Source of the DNA: Alkalibacterium olivapovliticus
GTDB lineage: Bacteria; Bacillota; Bacilli; Lactobacillales; Carnobacteriaceae_A
Assembly: GCF_003003275.1 (NCBI RefSeq)
Contig: NZ_PVTO01000002.1
Coordinates: 124,001-188,000 of the forward strand
Reading direction: 5' to 3'
DNA: 64,000 bases
The notes beneath the pieces are model-generated. The model had not been told where the DNA came from. It saw nothing but the letters and a program-made list of their open reading frames with translations, and ran no database searches. Of this stretch, positions 18,453 through 28,275 are shown piece by piece (position 1 is the first letter of the stretch; each line of letters opens with the position of its first letter). A program made the position numbers and the translations under genes.

Positions 18453-19670
18453 TTATTTACGTCGTCGTCTGAAGAAAGGTGGTGTATCCATTTCTTCGTT
18501 AGTATTTTCTGACTCTTCATCTCTGGAAAACAGATTATTAGATGAATTATCTTTTTTCTTTTCAGCTTTTTCATCTAAATCAGCGTTGTGTCTGTCTCTC
18601 AGGTTCGGTTCTTTTCTAATATCCCAGTTCCCAAAAGGATCGTTCTCGCTGTCTTTGGTTGTAGCGGATTTAAGATTTTTTTTAGCAGGAGCTGGCTTCT
18701 GCTGCGTTTTACTTTCTGCATCGATACCTGTTGCAATAACAGTCACGACTACTTCGTCACCCAGTTCTTCATTGACAGAAGTACCAAAAATGATGTTTAC
18801 ATCATTAGTTGCTGCTGCTGAGACAATGTCGGATGCATCTTGTGCTTCGAATAAAGTCAGGTCAGATCCACCTGTTATATTTAGCAGTACATTTTCAGCA
18901 CCATCCAGTGAAATTTCTAATAAAGGAGAAGAAATCGCCTTTTTAGTCGCTTCGGCTGTTCTGTTCTCACCAGTTGCAGTACCGATACCCATTAATGCAG
19001 ATCCCTGGTTTTCCATAACGGTTTTAACATCCGCAAAGTCCAGGTTTACATATCCAGGGTTAGTAATCAAATCAGAAATACCCTGCACACCTTGTCTTAA
19101 AACATTGTCTGCTTCTCTGAAAGCTTCCATCATCGGTGTTTTTTTATCAACGATTTCAAGCAGGCGGTTATTGGATATAGTCACTAAAGTATCAACGTGT
19201 TCGCGCATTGAAGCTATTCCTTCAGCAGCAAAACGACCTTTTTTCGGGCCTTCGAAAGTAAACGGTCTGGTAATAACACCAACGGTCAGTGCACCCTGCT
19301 CTTTAGCTATTCTAGCTACAATTCCTGCAGCTCCAGTTCCAGTACCGCCACCCATTCCTGCAGTTACGAATACCATGTCTGCGCCTTTTAAGGCTTCTGC
19401 TAGTGCTTCTTCACTCTCTTCAGCCGATTTTCTTCCAACTTCTGGATTAGCACCTGCCCCTAGACCTCTTGTCAGTTTGGGTCCGAGTTGAATTTTAGTT
19501 TCAGCACTCATCATGTCAAGTGCCTGCAGATCTGTGTTGGCTACTATAAATTCTACACCTTGTACATCGTCTTCAATCATTCGGTTTACAGCATTACCGC
19601 CGGCTCCACCGACACCAATAACTTTTATAAGTGCTCCATTAGATATTGCAGAATCAAATCCTAATTCCAT
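18453..19670 (-). CDS. ftsZ: Cell division GTPase FtsZ
   Basis: 405 residues. The tubulin signature GGGTGTG is in [17 protein letters not shown], the N-terminal [13 protein letters not shown] binds nucleotide, and NTDLQALDM is conserved. After the globular domain (to about 318) there is a charged linker rich in Lys, Glu and Asn, then the C-terminal peptide [12 protein letters not shown] that binds FtsA and SepF. FtsZ forms the Z ring. The gap to ftsA is 31 bases with no terminator. Confidence 0.98.
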   Translation of the reverse strand: MELGFDSAISNGALIKVIGVGGAGGNAVNRMIEDDVQGVEFIVANTDLQALDMMSAETKIQLGPKLTRGLGAGANPEVGRKSAEESEEALAEALKGADMVFVTAGMGGGTGTGAAGIVARIAKEQGALTVGVITRPFTFEGPKKGRFAAEGIASMREHVDTLVTISNNRLLEIVDKKTPMMEAFREADNVLRQGVQGISDLITNPGYVNLDFADVKTVMENQGSALMGIGTATGENRTAEATKKAISSPLLEISLDGAENVLLNITGGSDLTLFEAQDASDIVSAAATNDVNIIFGTSVNEELGDEVVVTVIATGIDAESKTQQKPAPAKKNLKSATTKDSENDPFGNWDIRKEPNLRDRHNADLDEKAEKKKDNSSNNLFSRDEESENTNEEMDTPPFFRRRRK

Positions 19671-19701
19671 TCTTTTTCCTCCTGTATATCCTTCTCATTA
19701 A

Positions 19702-21009
19702 TTATTCAAAAAAATTTGAAAAGATACTTTTTATTTTTTCGATTACTGATTCATTATCTTTGTTATCCTGCTGATGACTGTTTTTTTGAGTAGTCGAAAC
19801 AGCTGGCTGAGTTTCCTGGGGTCCAGTTTCGGACAGAGCATATTCTTTATTTAAAATCATGTGATTTATAACTTTGGACAACTCATCCATCTTAGCTTTA
19901 GAGTGAACCAGCCCAATTGCATTTGAAAAGGACGGATAACGGACGCCCATAAAATCTGGTATATACGTCTTAACGTTCACTTCAAAAATGTCTTCTGCAA
20001 GTTCTTCTACTCCAGGAATGGCAGCAGTTCCACCGGTCATGATTATCCCGCCAGGCAGATCGAATGCGCCGATTTCTTCAAGCTCTTCCCGAACTTTCTC
20101 AAATATCTGAGAGAGTCTGGCTTCAATTATCTCAGCAATGTATGACTCCTTGACTTCGATATTGCCTTCCTGTCCAACGACATCAACTGAGATCAGCTGA
20201 TCTTTTTCCTGGTTGTCGTCACGAAAAGCATATCCAACTTCCCTTTTAAGTTTTTCAGCGTTTCTGAGAGAGGTGTTCAACACCACTGATATATCTTTAG
20301 TGATATTTTCGCCACCTTCTTGAATAATAGTGGCAAACTTAACCTGCTCGTCATGAACAGCAGAAGCAGAGGTCTGTCCTCCACCCAAATCGATTTGAAT
20401 GGTCCCAAAGCGACGTTCATCTTCAGACATGACCAGCTCCGACATTGCGTGCGGCTGGAATATCATATCACTTATTTCGAAACCAGCATTGTTCACACTT
20501 TTTTTAATGTTGTGCAGGACTGTTTTCGATACAGCTAAAAGTGTTCCGTAAAGTTCAACTTGTTCGCCGACCATTTTACGCGGATCCTTAATTCCATCAA
20601 ATCCGTCTACTAAAAACTCTTCTACCATAATTGATAATAACGTCTTATCATTAGGCACTTTTTTTGATTTAATTAATTCTATAATCTTTTTTAATAACGA
20701 GTTATTGATTTCCTGTGACGCATTTTCTACAGAAACCGTAACGTGAAAAGGATTGATTTCAACATTTGTTGCAGGAACTCCTACTATTAATGATCCGATC
20801 TGTATACCGGATTTTTCTTCGGCTTGTTTGACTGCTTTCTTTACAGATTGAGCAGTTTCATCAATATCTATAATTAATCCTTTGTTAATCCCGTTACATT
20901 TTTCACTTCCAACTCCAATAACATTCATCTTGCTATTTAGCACTTCAGATACAATGACTTTTATTGAAGTGGTTCCAATATCTAAACTTGAATAAATTCC
21001 ATCCTTCAC
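19702..21009 (-). CDS. ftsA: Cell division protein FtsA
   Basis: Actin-like ATPase that tethers FtsZ to the membrane. It shows the phosphate-1 motif SLDIGTTSIKV, LIVGVPATNVEI, the IDLGGGQTSASAV loop and GGIIMTGGTAAIPGVEEL, and ends in an amphipathic helix (SVIEKIKSIFSNFFE). I place the start at GTG 21009 because GGGAGG lies 10 bases upstream and the protein then begins MKDGIYSSLDIG as relatives do, giving 435 residues. ATG 21027 has no ribosome site and would overlap this one, giving 441. Confidence 0.95.
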   Translation of the reverse strand: MKDGIYSSLDIGTTSIKVIVSEVLNSKMNVIGVGSEKCNGINKGLIIDIDETAQSVKKAVKQAEEKSGIQIGSLIVGVPATNVEINPFHVTVSVENASQEINNSLLKKIIELIKSKKVPNDKTLLSIMVEEFLVDGFDGIKDPRKMVGEQVELYGTLLAVSKTVLHNIKKSVNNAGFEISDMIFQPHAMSELVMSEDERRFGTIQIDLGGGQTSASAVHDEQVKFATIIQEGGENITKDISVVLNTSLRNAEKLKREVGYAFRDDNQEKDQLISVDVVGQEGNIEVKESYIAEIIEARLSQIFEKVREELEEIGAFDLPGGIIMTGGTAAIPGVEELAEDIFEVNVKTYIPDFMGVRYPSFSNAIGLVHSKAKMDELSKVINHMILNKEYALSETGPQETQPAVSTTQKNSHQQDNKDNESVIEKIKSIFSNFFE

Positions 21010-21083
21010 TTTATTGAAACCTCCCATTCTTCAATAACTAAAACCAGCCTAAACTAACTAATTTCAAACTATTGATACTTTTT

Positions 21084-21089
21084 ATTCTA
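21084..21089 (-). promoter_or_regulatory. Candidate extended -10 promoter of ftsA-ftsZ
   Basis: Minus strand TGG-TAGAAT, an extended -10 with a weak TTCATT at the -35 position. It lies between the divIB terminator and ftsA, where a new promoter is needed. Confidence 0.45.
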
Positions 21090-21196
21090 CCATAAACCGA
21101 ACGCCATAATGAAGTCTATTTATTGATTTATCAGTATTTTTGATTACTTTTGTGTAACAGTATCTCACCTATGTCACTAGCTGTTTTGTATTAGTT

Positions 21197-21236
21197 AAAA
21201 AGAGTGCCTTATCTCTGATGATAAGACACTCTTTTA
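21197..21236 (-). terminator. Terminator between divIB and ftsA
   Basis: AAAAGAGTGCCTTATC / GATAAGACACTCTTTT, a 16-bp stem with one mismatch and a six-base loop, A/T-rich at its base on the minus strand. It closes the murD-murG-divIB block 26 bases after the divIB stop. Confidence 0.85.
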
Positions 21237-21261
21237 TAATCATTTTGCTTTCGCTATTTGG

Positions 21262-22080
21262 TTATTCCTCTACTTCTAAAATTTCATCAGTCTCTTCAAA
21301 TTCTTCATACTCATCTGAAGTAAACGGTATAAAATAAGCACCTGCTTCCAAATCAAACAGTCCCTTTTCACTACCGACAGTTTCTCTCATCTGAAGATAA
21401 TAATTAAGGCGTTCAGCTAAAGTAGGTATTGATGCCAGCACTTCATTTCCATCATTCATAAAAATACGTACCAGCATGTCATTTCGATCACTATCCATGA
21501 GCTCTATTTCAGAAACGATAGCCTTGATTGACTCTTCTACTTCTTCATACTCCACCAGCATCCGATCTAAAACTGACCCTTGTGAAAAATTCAGCAGTAC
21601 CGGCTGGTTCGAAGTGATTCGTGGAAGGAATTCATCTAATATGACTCCATTCTCAAGGATTTTATAATACTGGTCCTCATTTAAAAGATAGGCGACGGTT
21701 TCATATTCACTTACCGTTATGTTGACTGTCTGTAATCCGCTTAAGCTAACACTGGCTTCAGAAATTTGTGGAATGCTGCTTTCAATTGCCTCTTCAATTT
21801 CACTTCTATTTCTTAAAACAGTCACTATGGAATCACCCATCTGGATCGTACTGCCTTGATAGACGGCCTGGTCGTAAACTTCATTAGTCCCTTCAACAGA
21901 GACTCCGTTCACTTCGCTATACGGACTTATGCTATATGCTGACAGAATAATACTAAACATAAAAAGTAATACAAGCATACCCCATTTTATATATAGCCTG
22001 TTAAATGATGTCAGCCGTGAAAAAGAGGATGCTTTACCTCCGTCATTTTTCACTTCCTCAGTTTCCTCTTTCAGTGTCAT
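21262..22080 (-). CDS. divIB: Cell division protein DivIB/FtsQ
   Basis: 272 residues from ATG 22080 (AGGAG 8 bases upstream; GTG 22086 is too close). Cytoplasmic N-terminus of about 30 residues, one membrane helix (WGMLVLLFMFSIILSAYSI), then an extracellular POTRA domain starting YSEVNGVSVEGTNEVYD and a beta domain, ending in a long acidic tail. DivIB, FtsL and DivIC form the complex that controls septal peptidoglycan synthesis. It follows murG with a 16-base gap. Confidence 0.93.
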   Translation of the reverse strand: MTLKEETEEVKNDGGKASSFSRLTSFNRLYIKWGMLVLLFMFSIILSAYSISPYSEVNGVSVEGTNEVYDQAVYQGSTIQMGDSIVTVLRNRSEIEEAIESSIPQISEASVSLSGLQTVNITVSEYETVAYLLNEDQYYKILENGVILDEFLPRITSNQPVLLNFSQGSVLDRMLVEYEEVEESIKAIVSEIELMDSDRNDMLVRIFMNDGNEVLASIPTLAERLNYYLQMRETVGSEKGLFDLEAGAYFIPFTSDEYEEFEETDEILEVEE

Positions 22081-22096
22081 AGTCACTTCTCCTATT

Positions 22097-23227
22097 TCAA
22101 TCCTCTTTACTTATCAGCTCTAACATAAGATGAATTAGTCTGTCAGAAGCATCTGGAACCCCTAAGGCTTTAGCGTTCCGAGTCATTATGCTTCTTTTTG
22201 ACTCATCTGTCATCAGTTTATTGATACTATCGATGAACATCTGCCCATTCAACTCAGTCTCTTTTATCAATACTGCTGCATCTGCGTCCGAGAGGCTTCT
22301 GGCATTGCGTGTCTGGTGATCCTCAGTGACATTCGGACTGGGAATCAATATACTTGGGACCCCCAACGATGTCAACTCCGCTAAAGTTGTAGCTCCACTT
22401 CTAGATACAACTAATGATACTGATGCAAAAACATTGGGTAAATCATCAATATAAGGAACCACTTTGACCGATGACTGCTCGCTTAGCTCCCCATTCATTT
22501 CTTTCCATTTGCTTAGTATTGATTCATAGTGGTCTCTGCCCGTTACAAACAGCACCTGATAATCCCCTTGCTCCAGAGCTTTCCCGTTTTTAATCACTGC
22601 TTCGTTAATAGCATATGCGCCTCTGCTGCCTCCAAATATAAGAACTGTAGGTGTTTCAGCCTTTAGACCATACTCTGTTAAACTGCTGTTTTTTTCTATA
22701 TAGGCCACTTCCTGCGCTCTAGGATTACCTGTAAAATGAACCTTCTCCTCATGTCCCTGAAATTGTGCCCGGGCATCTTCAAAACAGATAGCGATGGCAG
22801 AAACATATTTAGCCAAAAACTTATTCGTGATTCCAGCTACACTATTTTGTTCATGAATAATTGTCGGAATATGACTTTTTGCTGCGGCATAGCAGACAGG
22901 TGCACTCACATACCCACCAGTTCCTATAACGACATCTGGTTCGAATTCTTTAATTATTTTCTTTGACTTTCTGATAGCTTTGATAAAATAGCCGACCGTT
23001 TTAACATTATAAACGATCCCCTGCATATTTAAACTTCTTTTAAACCCTTCAACTTTTAAGGGCTCAAAATTGATCGACTGCTCAGGTACAATAGTACTTT
23101 CCAATCCCCTGAACGTCCCAACATACAAGAATTCAGCATCAGAGTGCAATTCTTTTATTCTTTTGATCAGGGCTAAAGCCGGGTAAATATGTCCCCCAGT
23201 TCCTCCGCCGGTTACTAATATCCTCAT
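22097..23227 (-). CDS. murG: UDP-GlcNAc:lipid I N-acetylglucosaminyltransferase MurG
   Basis: 376 residues. The GT-B enzyme converts lipid I to lipid II on the inner membrane face. Glycine-rich loops GGGTGGHIYPALAL and GTGGYVSAPV, the NSVAGITNKFLAK region, FGGSRGAYAIN and SRSGATTLAELTSLG are all present. It starts at ATG 23227 with AGGTGCG upstream and lies directly behind murD. Confidence 0.97.
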   Translation of the reverse strand: MRILVTGGGTGGHIYPALALIKRIKELHSDAEFLYVGTFRGLESTIVPEQSINFEPLKVEGFKRSLNMQGIVYNVKTVGYFIKAIRKSKKIIKEFEPDVVIGTGGYVSAPVCYAAAKSHIPTIIHEQNSVAGITNKFLAKYVSAIAICFEDARAQFQGHEEKVHFTGNPRAQEVAYIEKNSSLTEYGLKAETPTVLIFGGSRGAYAINEAVIKNGKALEQGDYQVLFVTGRDHYESILSKWKEMNGELSEQSSVKVVPYIDDLPNVFASVSLVVSRSGATTLAELTSLGVPSILIPSPNVTEDHQTRNARSLSDADAAVLIKETELNGQMFIDSINKLMTDESKRSIMTRNAKALGVPDASDRLIHLMLELISKED

Positions 23228-23245
23228 AAAAAACGCACCTAGTGC

Positions 23246-24631
23246 TTACTCTCCTTTTAAATAGCCTTTTTTGATCAATTCAACATTATCTATAAAGTCC
23301 TGTCCTCTAGCCTCGAAATTGGAATAAGCATCCCAGCTTGCGCAAGAAGGAGACAGGAGAACAATGTCTCCTTCTTTACTTTCTAAATAAGCCTTTGCTA
23401 CGGCGTCAGACAGCTTGTCATAAGCAGTGGCCATCTCAACACCTGCTTCAGCTCCTACCTCAGACAATTTCTGAGCAGTCTCTCCAAATGTAAATAAGTA
23501 CTTTACATGCTTTCTAAAAGCAGGAATAAGGTCTTCAAAGCTATCACCACGATCCAGTCCACCTGCCAGTAAAATCACTTTTTGATTAAAACCTTCCAAA
23601 GCATTTATTGCTGCTAATGAATTGGTTGCTTTAGAATCGTTATAAAACTTGCGATGATTGAACTCGTCGACAAACTGCAGTCGATGAGGAACACCGTTAA
23701 ATTTACTAAATACTTTCTCGATTGCCTCGTTGCTTACTTTATAAAGTTTGGCTACAGCGATGGCAGCCAGTGCATTTTCCAGATTATGCTTGCCCGGCAT
23801 AATGATAGATGCGCTATCCATTACTTTTTCATTATTGAAGTAAATGGTGCCATTATCTAAATAAACGCCTTTATCCAGCCGTTTTTTTCTGGAAAAAGGA
23901 ATAAATGTGGCTTTGCTTTCACTTGTAACCAGTTCAGTCAGTTCGAACTGATCGTGATTATAAATTAGATAATCTTCTTTTGTCTGCTTTTTGGTTATGT
24001 TCATTTTAGCCATTACATACTCATTTCGAGATCCATGGTAGTCCAAGTGAGCTGAGTGAATATTAGTTATGACAGCTATTTTCGGCTTAAACTCAGAAGT
24101 CCCCATCAACTGAAAACTTGATACCTCCATGATTAGAGTGTCTTCTGTACCGGAATTTAAAGCTACACTCGCCGCTGGCGTTCCAATATTGCCGACTGAA
24201 TAAATATGGCCGTTTTCATAATCAGCTTTTAACAATGACTCAATCATTTTTGTAGTGGTTGTTTTGCCATTTGTGCCTGTGATGGCTACTATAGGGGACT
24301 CGCTGATCGTATACGCGATCTCAACATCAGTAATGATCGGTATTCCTCTTTTCAATGCCTCCACGAGCAAAGGATTGGAGTACGGAATGCCAGGATTTTT
24401 AACGATCATGTCAGGCGTATCGTCCAGTAAACTTAAAGGGTGTCCCCCGGTCACGACCTTGATTCCCAAGGATGACAATTCATCTGCTTCTTTATTGTCT
24501 TTTAGATGTTTATAGTCATTTACAATGACAGATGCCCCTAATTGATGCAGAACTTTGGCTGCACTGTATCCACTGACTGCCAGTCCCAATACTAATATGT
24601 TCTTGTTTTTATAGTCATCTCTTATAGTCAT
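23246..24631 (-). CDS. murD: UDP-MurNAc-L-alanine:D-glutamate ligase MurD
   Basis: 461 residues from ATG 24631, which has GAGGAG 8 bases upstream; an ATG at 24646 has none. Adds D-glutamate to UDP-MurNAc-L-Ala. Rossmann N-terminus NILVLGLAVSGYSAAK, ATP site AITGTNGKTTTTKMI, NIHSAHLDYHGS, and C-terminal LSPSCASWDAYSNFEARG are typical. It begins a block after a strong terminator, so it needs either readthrough or its own promoter in 24632-24690, which I could not identify clearly. Confidence 0.97.
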   Translation of the reverse strand: MTIRDDYKNKNILVLGLAVSGYSAAKVLHQLGASVIVNDYKHLKDNKEADELSSLGIKVVTGGHPLSLLDDTPDMIVKNPGIPYSNPLLVEALKRGIPIITDVEIAYTISESPIVAITGTNGKTTTTKMIESLLKADYENGHIYSVGNIGTPAASVALNSGTEDTLIMEVSSFQLMGTSEFKPKIAVITNIHSAHLDYHGSRNEYVMAKMNITKKQTKEDYLIYNHDQFELTELVTSESKATFIPFSRKKRLDKGVYLDNGTIYFNNEKVMDSASIIMPGKHNLENALAAIAVAKLYKVSNEAIEKVFSKFNGVPHRLQFVDEFNHRKFYNDSKATNSLAAINALEGFNQKVILLAGGLDRGDSFEDLIPAFRKHVKYLFTFGETAQKLSEVGAEAGVEMATAYDKLSDAVAKAYLESKEGDIVLLSPSCASWDAYSNFEARGQDFIDNVELIKKGYLKGE

Positions 24632-24684
24632 TAAACTACTCCTCATTCAAAAGTTAGTCACCCGTACTGATTTTACACTGAATG

Positions 24685-24718
24685 TAAAAAAACTGGAAGT
24701 AGAAATCTACTACCAGTT
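24685..24718 (-). terminator. Terminator between mraY and murD
   Basis: AACTGGAAGTAGA / TCTACTACCAGTT, a 13-bp stem with one mismatch, followed on the minus strand by TTTTTTT. It lies 8 bases past the mraY stop, in the middle of the cell-wall cluster. Confidence 0.9.
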
Positions 24719-24725
24719 CCAGCAT

Positions 24726-25688
24726 TCAAATCATAATTAACGCTACTACACTCATAATCAACGTGATTGCGGAAAAGATAATGACAATTTTCCATTCTCC
24801 CCATCCACTCATTTCAAAGTGATGATGGATTGGACTCATTTTGAAAATTCGTTTTCCTCTTGTTTTGAAAGATGTTACTTGAAGCATGACGCTTGCTGTT
24901 TCGATAACGAATATCAGACCGATCAACAGGAGTGTCCACTCCTGATTTAAAATGATCGACGTCCCGGCCAATCCTGCTCCTAAAGCCAGAGAACCAACAT
25001 CGCCCATAAAGATTTTAGCTGGTTTTTTGTTGAAAAGAAAGAATCCAATCAGCGCACCTACTATAGATACAGTGAACAATGCTACTTCCCACTGGTTCTG
25101 CCACACTGCAATGAGTGTATAAGTAATATATGCAATGGTTCCAGTGGTTGCAAGGAGCCCATCTATTCCATCTGTCAGGTTTGTTGCATTCGAAAACCCA
25201 ACAAGCCAGAATAGAACGAATAAACCGTAAATCAATCCAAGATCTATGCTGATACCAAAAGGCAGCTGGATTACATTTACTGAAATAAGGCTGTTAACGC
25301 CTAGGTAGAACAGAATAGCCCCTGCTATTTGAGCAAGTAATTTCTGTAGGCTTGTGAGTCCCAGATTTCGTTTCATAACTACTTTGATATAATCATCAAC
25401 GAATCCAATTACTGCAAATACTAGAAAAATGAAAACCAGTAGTGCATTCAGCCCAAGATTTACATCATAAATCAAACTGAACACTAATGATGTCGCCACC
25501 ACGGATATCAGTATTGAAACTCCGCCCATAGTTGGGGTCCCTGATTTAGCTTCATGCCAGGACGGTCCTTCTTCTCTAGTTGTCTGACCTAACTGTTTCT
25601 TTTTGAAATAATTGATTACTGCCGGCATTAAAACAACTGCGATTACACTACTGATGATCAACGGCAGTATTAAACTTACACTCTCCAC
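24726..25688 (-). CDS. mraY: Phospho-MurNAc-pentapeptide transferase MraY
   Basis: 320 residues with about ten membrane helices. It makes lipid I from undecaprenyl phosphate and UDP-MurNAc-pentapeptide. The aspartate motif FVDDYIKV, the NATNLTDGIDGL loop and the C-terminal MSPIHHHFEMSGW are intact. The likely start is GTG 25688 (AGGAGTGG 9 bases upstream). It ends the mraZ-rsmH-ftsL-pbp-mraY block. Confidence 0.97.
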   Translation of the reverse strand: MESVSLILPLIISSVIAVVLMPAVINYFKKKQLGQTTREEGPSWHEAKSGTPTMGGVSILISVVATSLVFSLIYDVNLGLNALLVFIFLVFAVIGFVDDYIKVVMKRNLGLTSLQKLLAQIAGAILFYLGVNSLISVNVIQLPFGISIDLGLIYGLFVLFWLVGFSNATNLTDGIDGLLATTGTIAYITYTLIAVWQNQWEVALFTVSIVGALIGFFLFNKKPAKIFMGDVGSLALGAGLAGTSIILNQEWTLLLIGLIFVIETASVMLQVTSFKTRGKRIFKMSPIHHHFEMSGWGEWKIVIIFSAITLIMSVVALIMI

Positions 25689-25711
25689 TTTTTATGTCCA
25701 CTCCTAAGTCT

Positions 25712-27862
25712 TTATTGATTCGATGCTAATTGTACCACTATTTCAGTTCCCGTTTCAATAAACGACCCGGCAGTTAAACTTTGCTCTGTCACAAATCCTT
25801 CACCATTAATGGACAAATTTACACCAGTCAGTTCTGCCAGCCTCAACAAATCATTTCTGGACCAGCCGGTCAGGTCGGGTAGTGTCATAGCCCCGTTTGT
25901 CAGAAGCAGAATTCTTTGAGATTCATCGATTTGAGAGTCCACAGCTGGGGACTGCTGAACAATCCGGTCGCCAGTCCCTATAATACTATGTTCAACAAAT
26001 GCATCACTTAACTCCGCTAGAGCAGACTGCGTATTTTCATCGATATAACTGCTCATTTTAGTCTGTTCTAACTCAGTTTCATCTAAGGACGTATCTTCAG
26101 CAGAATAGTACTCCAATGCGCGTTTCATAACGGGATTGAATATTTTCTGTACTGCCTGACTCCCATGAGTAATAGTATTCAATTCAGGTTGCTGAACCGT
26201 CACATAAAAAATCAGTTCCGGATCATCCGCAGGAGCCATTCCTACAACTGAGAAGACATGGTTTTCAGCACCAGTCAAGTATCTTCCAGTGTCTGGATCC
26301 GAAATTTGAGCTGTCCCTGTCTTAGCAGCTATCTCAAATCCATCAATGTCATAGCCTCTCGCCGTTCCATTTTCATTGTATACTGTTTCTTTCAAATAAT
26401 GTAAAGTTTGTTCAGCAGTTTCAGGTGTTAAGACCTGTGACGTTTCATCTGCTTGTCCCTCTTCTCCATTCATAACAAGGTGTGGGTCGACCATCACTCC
26501 GCCATTCGTAACAGCTGAGAAAGCTTTAAGCATTTGAATCGGCGTAACGGCTATCCCTTGTCCAAAAGCTGTGTTTATTTTTTGAAGGGGCCATTCGTAT
26601 GGATTGCTCCCGCTGGCTTCACTCGGCAGTTCAATACCAGTCCGCGTTCCAAAACCATAGTTGTCCAAATACGTTTTCCAGGTGTCATGCCCCATTTCTT
26701 CAACTTGATGAACAAAGGAGACATTACTGGAACGTGCCAAACCTTCCAGATGGCTGATCGTTCCCCAGCCTTCTCGTCTGACATCTCTAACTGTTCCGCC
26801 GCCCACTTGAATCTGACCTGATTTGTAGTAGTCATTAGGATGGAAAGTTCCTTCCTGAATCGATGCAGCCAAAGTCATTACTTTGAACGTTGAACCAGGT
26901 TCGAAAGTATACTCGACGAGCAGATTCTGCCAGGATTGATCTATTCCTTCCTTGGTTGTTGCGTTGAAAGTTGGACGCTGTGAAGTGGCTAAAATTTCAC
27001 CTGTCTTAGCATTCATAAGGTTAGCCGTTATATACTCTGGATTATGTTCCTGATTAACTTCTTCAACTATGCTTTCTAAAAATATTTGAATTCGGCGGTC
27101 GATTGTCAGTGTAATATCTTCACCATCCTCCGGCAGGACTTCTTCTACTTCCTGATCAGGAATGATGTAACCGAAACGGTCGCGCTGATTTCTTATCCAG
27201 CCGTTTTCTCCACTTAAAAGATCGTCAAATTGTCTTTCGATACCTAATACACCTTGAACCTCATTATCTTCTTCATCATTTTTTTGCGCCAAACCGATAG
27301 TGTGAGAGGCAAAAGTCCCATTAGGATAAAGTCTGCTTCTACTTTCCTCGAAAGTGATCCCAGTCAACTCAGCTTCTGTCAGTTCATTTTCGATGGCACT
27401 CATCGTTTCATATGTTAAATTCGTGCCTGCATTACCAAACTCCACCTGTTTATTATCAAGAATCAACCGATTATAGATATCTTCTTCTCCCATAGCTATA
27501 TGTCTGGATAAGACTTGAGAAACAGTTCTCGGATCTTCAACATGCTGTGGTCTGTTCGGTGTAGACCATTCATCAGTTAAAACAGCTACCATTTTGTATG
27601 TAGTTGCATCCGAAGCAATTGGATTCCCATTTCTGTCATATATAGTCCCTCTTCGGGCCTGAAGCACATTATTTCTAGTGTACAGTCTCTCTACGTTAAG
27701 ACGAAGATCTTCACCATTCACTTCTCCCCTTACCATTATCCAGGTAAACCTGAAAAACAATGAACAGAAGAGAACAAAGCATAGAACATACATGAAAACA
27801 GCTATCGATTTTCTGTTTCTGAACGGACTGTTTTCTCTGACTTTTCTTTTAAACTGCTTCAT
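25712..27862 (-). CDS. pbpX: Penicillin-binding protein 2X-type transpeptidase with PASTA domains
   Basis: 716 residues, class B PBP. Membrane helix at about 20-43, dimerisation domain from about 60, transpeptidase with SxxK at 324-327 (STFK), SxN at 378-380 and KTG at 514-516, then two PASTA repeats to the end (MSSYIDENTQSALAELSDAF and LPDLTGWSRNDLLRLAELTG). It cross-links septal peptidoglycan with FtsW. It overlaps ftsL by 4 bases. No sporulation-type C-terminus. The symbol is assigned by family and position. Confidence 0.95.
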   Translation of the reverse strand: MKQFKRKVRENSPFRNRKSIAVFMYVLCFVLFCSLFFRFTWIMVRGEVNGEDLRLNVERLYTRNNVLQARRGTIYDRNGNPIASDATTYKMVAVLTDEWSTPNRPQHVEDPRTVSQVLSRHIAMGEEDIYNRLILDNKQVEFGNAGTNLTYETMSAIENELTEAELTGITFEESRSRLYPNGTFASHTIGLAQKNDEEDNEVQGVLGIERQFDDLLSGENGWIRNQRDRFGYIIPDQEVEEVLPEDGEDITLTIDRRIQIFLESIVEEVNQEHNPEYITANLMNAKTGEILATSQRPTFNATTKEGIDQSWQNLLVEYTFEPGSTFKVMTLAASIQEGTFHPNDYYKSGQIQVGGGTVRDVRREGWGTISHLEGLARSSNVSFVHQVEEMGHDTWKTYLDNYGFGTRTGIELPSEASGSNPYEWPLQKINTAFGQGIAVTPIQMLKAFSAVTNGGVMVDPHLVMNGEEGQADETSQVLTPETAEQTLHYLKETVYNENGTARGYDIDGFEIAAKTGTAQISDPDTGRYLTGAENHVFSVVGMAPADDPELIFYVTVQQPELNTITHGSQAVQKIFNPVMKRALEYYSAEDTSLDETELEQTKMSSYIDENTQSALAELSDAFVEHSIIGTGDRIVQQSPAVDSQIDESQRILLLTNGAMTLPDLTGWSRNDLLRLAELTGVNLSINGEGFVTEQSLTAGSFIETGTEIVVQLASNQ

Positions 27863-28239
27863 CTGAATACATTCCTGATTTGGTCTTCATTCATTTCCAG
27901 ATCAAAATCATTTGCAATAGAGTAAACTCTGTCATATCTAGACAGTTCCTGAACTTTCTGCTCGTAATTCTCATTTTCGATCTGAGTAACGACAGACTGC
28001 GACTGAACGTCCTGAATAGATCGATTGACTGTTGACACCTGCATAGATAATGCGATATGAGCAACTGCCAGTCCAAATAAGATTATACCAAAAAAGCTCA
28101 TAACAGCTGATTCAAGTCGCGTAACACCTTTTGTCTGAGGATTTAGTTTATGTACTTTTTTCGGTTCCTGTTGTGGTTGTGGCTGCACTAGTGGCTGGTG
28201 TTCGGTTTCCGGTTGTCTGGCAAGGTTATCATTCATCAT
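27859..28239 (-). CDS. ftsL: Cell division protein FtsL
   Basis: 126 residues from ATG 28239; AGGAG is 11 bases upstream, while an earlier GTG (28248) is only 2 bases from it. Proline/glutamine-rich cytoplasmic N-terminus (PLVQPQPQQEPKK), one membrane helix (VMSFFGIILFGLAVAHIAL), then a short extracellular coiled coil. Sequence alone is weakly diagnostic; size, topology and position between rsmH and the PBP make the call. A bitopic divisome protein partnering DivIB and DivIC. Confidence 0.9.
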   Translation of the reverse strand: MMNDNLARQPETEHQPLVQPQPQQEPKKVHKLNPQTKGVTRLESAVMSFFGIILFGLAVAHIALSMQVSTVNRSIQDVQSQSVVTQIENENYEQKVQELSRYDRVYSIANDFDLEMNEDQIRNVFR

Positions 28240-28275
28240 TGCACTCACTTCTCCTTTCTAAATTTTCTCTAGTAA

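Noticed and set aside
18586-19491. A 301-codon open frame on the plus strand opposite ftsZ
   Set aside because: It lies fully antisense to a certain ftsZ, is Ser/Pro/Ala-rich from reversed codons, and has no ribosome site or family resemblance.
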